Origin: Steromphala cineraria
Taxonomy: Eukaryota > Mollusca > Gastropoda > Trochida > Trochidae
Assembly (NCBI GenBank): GCA_916613615.1
Contig: OU744731.1
Location: forward strand, 58,472,289-58,536,288
Length of the DNA stretch: 64,000 nt
Reading direction: 5' to 3'
In this document: one piece after another, positions 60,901 through 64,000 of the stretch
How the letters are laid out: the number at the start of each line of letters is the position of its first letter
Position numbering within the stretch: position 1 is the first letter of the stretch
Translations under genes and position numbers: made by a program
Notes under the pieces: model-generated
What the model saw: the letters and a program-made list of their open reading frames with translations, nothing else
Database searches by the model: none
What the model was told of the DNA's origin: nothing

Positions 60901-63566
60901 ATCTCTTCAAATGTTGATTCATTAATCTGTTGATTCAGTCTCCGAAACAGAACGCCAATTACCTGAAACGGATTAGTTAATTACGACTATTTCTGCTTCA
61001 TTAATCCGTCCGTTCATCGAAAGCGTTCGGCGATCAACACACTGATTGGATCGGTAAACTTCAATGACAGTGGATTGACACATGAGTTGAGTGTGTCGGT
61101 TGTTTGTGATTGTAATAAATTGAAATATCTCTGAAATGTGTTTCTGGAGTTTGTGATTGGAGTAAATTGTGTGATAGTTTTAAATAAACAAGAGACTCCA
61201 TGTTCACATACTTTGAGAGTGTTGGTGACTTTCAACTTTCAAGCCACTGAGTACCGAATCTGTACTTGGCAGGTTTTTCAAACTGAGTGAGTAAATTGAA
61301 TGTTTGACATGTTGTTTGTGCAATTATTGTTTTATTGATATATGTATCCCAGTTGCTATGTGTATATGAAATAAACTCATTTGATATTCTAAATATGTTC
61401 TCGTCTGTCTGTAGATTCAAAAGTGAGTAACTACAACATTTCACCATCGGAATGTTTTTGATGAAAAACTTAAACGGTCAGATTATCGAGGTCTGGCTGT
61501 AATATATTACACTGGTTATTGCTCTACCTTCTTCTCTCATAGCCTTGTAGACCTTGACAGCCTCCTCAACTTTGCGCATGTTCATTCTTTCCATCAGCGC
61601 CTCTTCGCTCGCCCCCTTGTGTCGGAACCACGTCCGTTGTGGCATCAGAGCCTGTCGCAGTCATAAACACTCAACTATCAATCATATAGCTTTACTACAA
61701 TAGACAACTTCTGAACCATGTAGTATGACAATTGACTGTTATTATTATATTCATTAAGATGCAATTAAAAATCATAATATACCCAGTAAAAACTCAAATA
61801 TCAAAATTATAATGTTGCATCTTACTATCGATCAGTGTTTAAAATATAGCCGGTCTGCCAGTCCTTGGGTGACTGAGTCTTATTTCAATGAGATTGGGTG
61901 ACTGAGTCTTATTTTAATGAGATTGGGTGACTGAGTCTTATTTTAATGAGATTGGGTGACTGAGTCTCATTCTAATGAGATTGGGTGACTGAATCTTATT
62001 TTAATGAGATTGGGTGACTGAGTCTTATTTCAATGAGATTGGATGGGTTATCTTACAAACCCTGATTTATCGTCAATAATCAACTGATAATTACCTCAAC
62101 ATGTGGGTCTGAGGCCACATAGCTGAAATACTTCGGATATGTGTTCACTATGTATTGGGCGGCTTTTTTTCCAGAAGCCCTTGACAGGGCAAATGATTTC
62201 TGAAATTAAAATGAAATATTTGTGTCCTAAAAACATGTTCATTATGTATCCCATATTTTGATAGATAAAATATTTTTGATTAATTATCACTACATTATAT
62301 TAGGCAAATTTATCGTGTAAAAATGAATATTATAAATAAATCAAATTTCTATACGCTATAAAATTACAAAGGCATCACTTCAGGTCAAGTAAAAAATGCA
62401 AAAACATTACTGGATGTATATATATATGATCTAAAATATTTTTCAAAAACAAGCACCATTCAAATGATGGCCAATGCATATGTAAAGTTTCAAAACAATT
62501 CATGAAATTGTTTTCAAAATTGTTTTAGACATGGAACTTAAAGAGTTAAAAGAGCGAATATTGTGATTGTATATATATACTATATTTGGACTTAAAAACC
62601 CTTACTTGAAGTTGAATACGTTAGCAATTGAACATCTTTCAAAGACAATGGTTACCTTGGCGATGTTTGATGCTGGTATAAGGAAAGGATCATCATGATA
62701 TTTGTATCTTGGAGCTGTTGGATCCTGCAAATAAAAAAGCATTTAAAAAGGCTTTTTGATTTAAATTTAAAAAATTCCAAACTCCAATTTTCTTGTATAA
62801 TTGTCAAACTTTGAATTTTACAAGAATATCTTATAACATACAAAACAACAAAGGCATTTATAAATTAAAATAGAAAAAACAAGGAGAAATAAAAACAAAT
62901 TAAAGAGAATATAAAAAGCTTTGGTCAATTTCAAGATATTGAATCAGTACATACATTTAATTTTTATTTGGCTGTGAAATCACACTTTTTTCATGCATTT
63001 TTGGTGCAGAGGCAGATTAAAAAGTAATTTTTTAAAACAGATTTATGATAATAAAGCTTTTACCTTTTCAACAGTTGATGCTAAGGCTTCTAGAATAGAA
63101 AGCGGTGTTCTGCAATGAAAGAAACAATTTCATTTTATTACCAGGTGTGAATACTTGGTTTCTCAATGCTTATTCAGATTTGTAGATGTTCTATGGAGTA
63201 ACTATTGTCTTCCTTATGTTTGATTGACCTCTATGGTTAATGTCAACACTATTTAAAGGCATGATGACCAATTATTATTATTATTTGAAAACTCAACTGT
63301 ACTTGGGGCCACTGAGTGTATACTGAATAAACCTGTCTGTCATTTTGTGCCTGAATTACAAAAAGAAAGAGCTTAATAGGTGAAAACACTAATTGCAATG
63401 TCTGAATATTACTTCTGTATATATATATATTGATGAGGTTCTTTAATGACAAAAATATGTTTAAAAAAAACATACGGTATGTACTTCTCGATTTAAATTT
63501 AAAATAATATTAACCCAGCTTAAATCTACCTTTTAACCTTGTTTGGAATCACTATTTCTCTCCTTC
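39934..63566 (-). CDS. PTCD3: PTCD3 / mitochondrial ribosomal protein mS39, 21 exons in view
   Basis: PTCD3 is a pentatricopeptide-repeat protein of the mitochondrial 28S subunit needed for mitochondrial translation. Exons 5' to 3': 63530-63566, 63064-63109, 62656-62724, 62095-62199, 61528-61651, 59839-59992, 59272-59359, 57978-58038, 53777-53859, 53135-53285, 51671-51724, 51304-51381, 51127-51155, 50472-50581, 47041-47119, 46260-46350, 45202-45287, 42990-43075, 42115-42183, 41693-41746, 39934-40093. All are GT-AG and phases agree throughout, giving ~604 residues (human 689). Matches to human in order include IVIPNKVK, LEALASTV, DDPFLIPAS, NTYPKYF, CSLIRGF, the PPR-like LSTYNALL and PDLCTFNKVL, then KDVELAKKI and YYERIVP. 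The first exon starts at phase 1, so at least one 5' exon (targeting peptide) is missing. The last two exons are the least conserved. Confidence 0.93.
40657..40896 (-). mobile_element. CAGTAGCAC-family MITE, best-preserved copy
   Basis: Both inverted ends are present: TTAAAGGGGCAGTAGCACG at the left and CGTGCTACTGCCCCCTT at the right, 240 bases in all. Ends in several copies are flanked by TTAA, suggesting a TTAA target duplication (piggyBac or Kolobok type). It lies in the last PTCD3 intron. Confidence 0.85.
41100..41445 (-). mobile_element. tRNA-derived SINE in PTCD3 intron
   Basis: On the minus strand, a B-box-like GGGTTGATTCCCTGCC near 41378 follows a degenerate tRNA head. The core has CACCCTGGGTAAGTGACTTA and CCCAGCAGTAATTGGGTACC, and the 3' end TATATAGACTATTATTATTATT has a (TTA)n tail. 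Confidence 0.7.
42280..42720 (-). repeat. Pearl-like element with two ~150 bp cores and nuclear-receptor-like motifs
   Basis: Two related units (about 42340-42480 and 42490-42630) share 'gaaccgttgcaccc' and 'gaccttgacctta.tttcaaggtcac'. A GTCC microsatellite (CTGTCCGTCCGTAC, ~42299) marks one end and GGGGCGGGGGACATTGCC the other, so the element reads on the minus strand. It is intronic. Confidence 0.65.
43161..43405. mobile_element. MITE with ~55 bp terminal inverted repeats
   Basis: AGTCTAAGTAAACCTAGCCT...CTCCCATATTGAGTCTAGC at the left is mirrored at the right by CTAGACTCAATATGGGAG...GAGGTTAGGTTTACTTTGACT. Internal sequence is unique and there is no coding. It sits 86 bases upstream (on the minus strand) of PTCD3 exon 42990-43075. 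Confidence 0.7.
43891..44025. repeat. Near-perfect long palindrome
   Basis: Arms of about 57 bases (TAGAGGTTATCATGCGAGTG...CATTAGGAATAAAC) surround a loop of ~20 bases containing TTTTGCGAGCC. Only one or two mismatches or indels are visible. It is a foldback-type insertion in a PTCD3 intron. Confidence 0.8.
44026..45201. other. PTCD3 intron, no element recognised
   Basis: Only short open frames. A phrase 'gaatctatatgatagttatt' occurs twice (about 45001 and 45093), a small local duplication. Confidence 0.35.
45795..45995 (-). mobile_element. SINE fragment
   Basis: Shares 'ggtgacaccacaa', 'ggcagggaatcaacccttca' and 'cagttgggtggacag' with the SINE at 41100-41445. The 3' tail is replaced by unrelated sequence. 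Confidence 0.55.
46546..46965. mobile_element. Foldback-type element with ~200 bp inverted arms
   Basis: Outer arms GAAGAGGAATATATGGATAA and the complement ending 46965, and inner arms GACTTGGGACATAGCCAATC / GATTGGCTATATCCCAAGTC, show that nearly the whole 420 bases is an imperfect palindrome. The insertion 46580-46660 is asymmetric. Confidence 0.75.
47120..48488. other. PTCD3 intron, no element recognised
   Basis: AT-rich. Open frames are short and domain-free. Confidence 0.35.
48489..49899 (+). mobile_element. Pearl-like tandem array, ~6 cores of ~145-155 bp
   Basis: The ends TATCCCCCGCCATTTGG and GTTTGGCGGGGGATAATA are inverted. Cores repeat 'aaaggcacatctccacatga', 'cataccaagtttcgtcgagc' and 'gtgctccggaaac' from about 48640 on, most uniform after 48950. 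A GGACGGACGGACGAACGGACGG microsatellite-like stretch follows the last core at ~49830. Overlapping frames with repeated MCNGHHVEMC are by-products of the array. Confidence 0.8.
49900..50368 (+). repeat. Diverged second pearl-like array
   Basis: Three weaker cores ('aaaggcacaac', 'accaagtttcgttaggcta', 'gttctgctctgg') followed by AGACAGTCAGACGGATAGACG and GTGCCAGGGGATAATAG, the same end layout as 48489-49899 but older. It stops about 100 bases from PTCD3 exon 50472-50581. Confidence 0.65.
50665..50985 (+). mobile_element. CAGTAGCAC-family MITE, right end lost
   Basis: Begins ATTAAAGGGGCAGTAGCATG, keeps 'gtggcggccattttgtgtg' and 'aaggaatcgcatggctaa', and fades at 'gatatcaccttatata'. Confidence 0.65.
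51880..52128 (-). mobile_element. tRNA-derived SINE with well-preserved head
   Basis: On the minus strand, a tRNA-like head (about 52050-52125) has A box TAGCTCAGTGGTAGAG and B box GGGTTCGATTCC. A ~150 bp body and tail AATAAAGTTATATCATTATT follow. The acceptor arms do not pair, so it is not a working tRNA gene. Confidence 0.75.
52679..53121. mobile_element. Palindromic MITE with CRE-like motifs, copy 2
   Basis: Same ends (TTATCATCCAAAA, GAGATTCTCTAT), CRE-like repeats (TGACGTCAC at 52796) and terminal hairpin as copy 1. Its right end is 13 bases from PTCD3 exon 53135-53285, on the donor side. Confidence 0.82.
53345..53496. mobile_element. 152 bp pogo-like MITE
   Basis: Terminal inverted repeats CAGTAGAACATGGATATAGC / its complement ending at 53496, flanked by TA on both sides. 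The interior repeats 'ggatatagcaaac'. TA target and CAG tips fit pogo/Tc1-type elements. Confidence 0.75.
54119..56627. mobile_element. TA-flanked 2.5 kb DNA element studded with GTAACGGTCAGGACA
   Basis: Inverted ends TGGGTGGAATTCAAAATTGG (54119) and complement (ending 56627) are flanked by TA. The interior has about eleven copies of GTAACGGTCAGGACA or its complement: ~54497, 54687, 54842, 54858, 54884, 54904, 55075, 55096, 55262, 55439, 56425. No transposase frame is recognisable, and the open frames at 54553-54828 on both strands are weak. A second MITE is nested at 55809-56418. It lies in the ~4.1 kb PTCD3 intron between exons 57978-58038 and 53777-53859. Confidence 0.8.
55809..56418. mobile_element. 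610 bp MITE with ~60 bp inverted repeats and 9 bp target duplication
   Basis: Ends CATTCTCTCCCCACAGAGGC / complement, with near-perfect arms through 'tctgttctattacggcta'. AAGAAACGG occurs directly at 55800-55808 and 56419-56427 as the target duplication. A 9 bp duplication with long terminal repeats suggests a Mutator-like mobiliser. It is inserted in the 2.5 kb element. The open frame 55798-56037 is not a gene. Confidence 0.85.
57013..57118. repeat. Imperfect palindrome
   Basis: CATGTTTATCTTATCGTGTG and AGGTAGAAA are mirrored by TTTCTACCTCACAAGATGAG and GAACATG, with a ~35 base loop. It directly precedes the pearl-like array. Confidence 0.6.
57140..57665 (+). mobile_element. Pearl-like array, three ~146 bp cores
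   Basis: 'gttgtgacccctgtgaccct' recurs at about 57149, 57295 and 57440. A GGACGGACGACAGACAGACGG microsatellite-like stretch follows at ~57588, and the end CTGATGAGCTAAAAA resembles the 3' end of copies A and B. It is intronic, about 310 bases from a PTCD3 exon. Confidence 0.75.
58852..58992. repeat. Imperfect palindrome with GAGGGT ends
   Basis: ATTATTACCCC...CATATGACTTTTACCAAACGAGTG is mirrored by CACGAGTTTCATAAAAGTCA...GAGGGTAATAAT. It is probably a small foldback element. Confidence 0.6.
60021..60439. mobile_element. Palindromic MITE with CRE-like motifs, copy 3
   Basis: Same layout as copies 1 and 2 (TTATCATCCAAAA ... hairpin ... GAGATTCTCTAT) with TGACGTCAC near 60197. Its left end is 28 bases from PTCD3 exon 59839-59992, on the acceptor side. 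Confidence 0.82.
60827..61499. mobile_element. 673 bp pogo/Tigger-like non-autonomous element
   Basis: Terminal inverted repeats CAGTCAGACCTCGATAATC and GATTATCGAGGTCTGGCTG, flanked by TA on both sides. These tips are typical of the pogo/Tigger group. The short minus frames inside (61014-61447) show no transposase motifs. Its right end is 28 bases from PTCD3 exon 61528-61651. Confidence 0.82.
61867..62040. repeat. Minisatellite, six units of 29 bp
   Basis: Unit GGGTGACTGAGTCTTATTTT followed by AATGAGATT, with few substitutions between copies. It lies 55 bases from PTCD3 exon 62095-62199. Confidence 0.93.
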
Positions 63567-64000
63567 CTGAAAATAGAGATGTTTACAGTTAAAACAACTT
63601 AACATTAATTCCAAATTAATAATGGTAAAATATTTTAACTACATGAACAGGATGTATATGTATGACAGTATTCAAGATTGGCATTCACATCTTTCAAGCG
63701 CCATTTCTATGATTTAAAAGTCTGAGACATATAGAATTGTTTCTCAAAATAAATATCACTACAACATCAGCAACAAGCACAAGAGATAAGCAGAACCAGT
63801 CCAGGTGAGAAAACTGCCACTGGTGACATCTTCTGCATACCACTAAATACATACAAGACTGGCAAAAGACTGCATTTGTTTAAGGTGATTATGTATCTGT
63901 TGTAATTCTCTAATAATATTTACTTACAACAGGGCGCATCTAAAATTAATTTCAGTTTATACTGCACATCAAATTCATTATTGAATTCCATAATCTATTA
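63567..64000 (-). other. Region expected to lead to the PTCD3 5' exon
   Basis: The exon at 63530-63566 starts at phase 1, so upstream coding sequence must exist. On the minus strand a donor-like GTTGTAAGT lies near 63930 and another possible short exon near 63785-63830. Neither gives a frame that joins cleanly, so the N-terminus is left open and may lie beyond the window. Confidence 0.35.

Overview
This is nuclear DNA from an animal, very probably a bivalve mollusc. There are no operons. Genes are split into short exons with GT-AG introns, intergenic DNA is AT-rich, and the repeats are of kinds common in bivalves: tandem ~150 bp cores ending in an ACGG/GACG microsatellite (pearl or Helentron-like elements), tRNA-derived SINEs with a shared core, a DIRS retrotransposon and many MITEs. 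The species cannot be named from the sequence alone.

Three protein-coding genes can be assembled exon by exon. (1) Positions 3369-17128, plus strand: a complete seven-exon ADP-ribosylhydrolase ARH3 (ADPRS). Its last intron holds a complete ~6.84 kb DIRS-type tyrosine-recombinase retrotransposon with perfect 181 bp inverted terminal repeats. (2) Positions 23382-32719, plus strand: a two-exon secreted protein with a signal peptide, two ZP-N-like four-cysteine domains separated by a long Thr/Pro/Gly repeat stalk, and a ZP-C-like tail. (3) Positions 39934-63566, minus strand: 21 coding exons of PTCD3, the PPR-containing mitochondrial small-ribosomal-subunit protein mS39. Only its extreme N-terminus is unresolved.

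The rest is almost all mobile DNA. Region by region: 1-3347 holds tandem repeats and two MITEs. 3369-17128 is ARH3 with a SINE, a duplicated palindromic repeat and the DIRS element in its introns. 18386-22086 is a Helentron/pearl-like element interrupted by a 5'-truncated LINE, which is itself interrupted by a palindromic MITE. 23445-30490 is the ZP-gene intron, with MITEs, a ~793 bp tandem duplication and an L1-like reverse transcriptase relic. 32720-38660 is intergenic and contains SINE fragments and a second copy of the Helentron-like element without the LINE. 39934-63566 is PTCD3, whose introns carry at least a dozen further elements. One of these is a 2.5 kb TA-flanked element studded with a 15 bp motif (GTAACGGTCAGGACA, both orientations).

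The three host genes are functionally unrelated: nuclear/mitochondrial ADP-ribose metabolism, a secreted matrix or coat protein, and mitochondrial translation. The most unusual signals are the DIRS element with its intact internal complementary region, the motif-studded element in PTCD3, the ZP-like protein, and a perfect 46 bp hairpin at 38930-39027.
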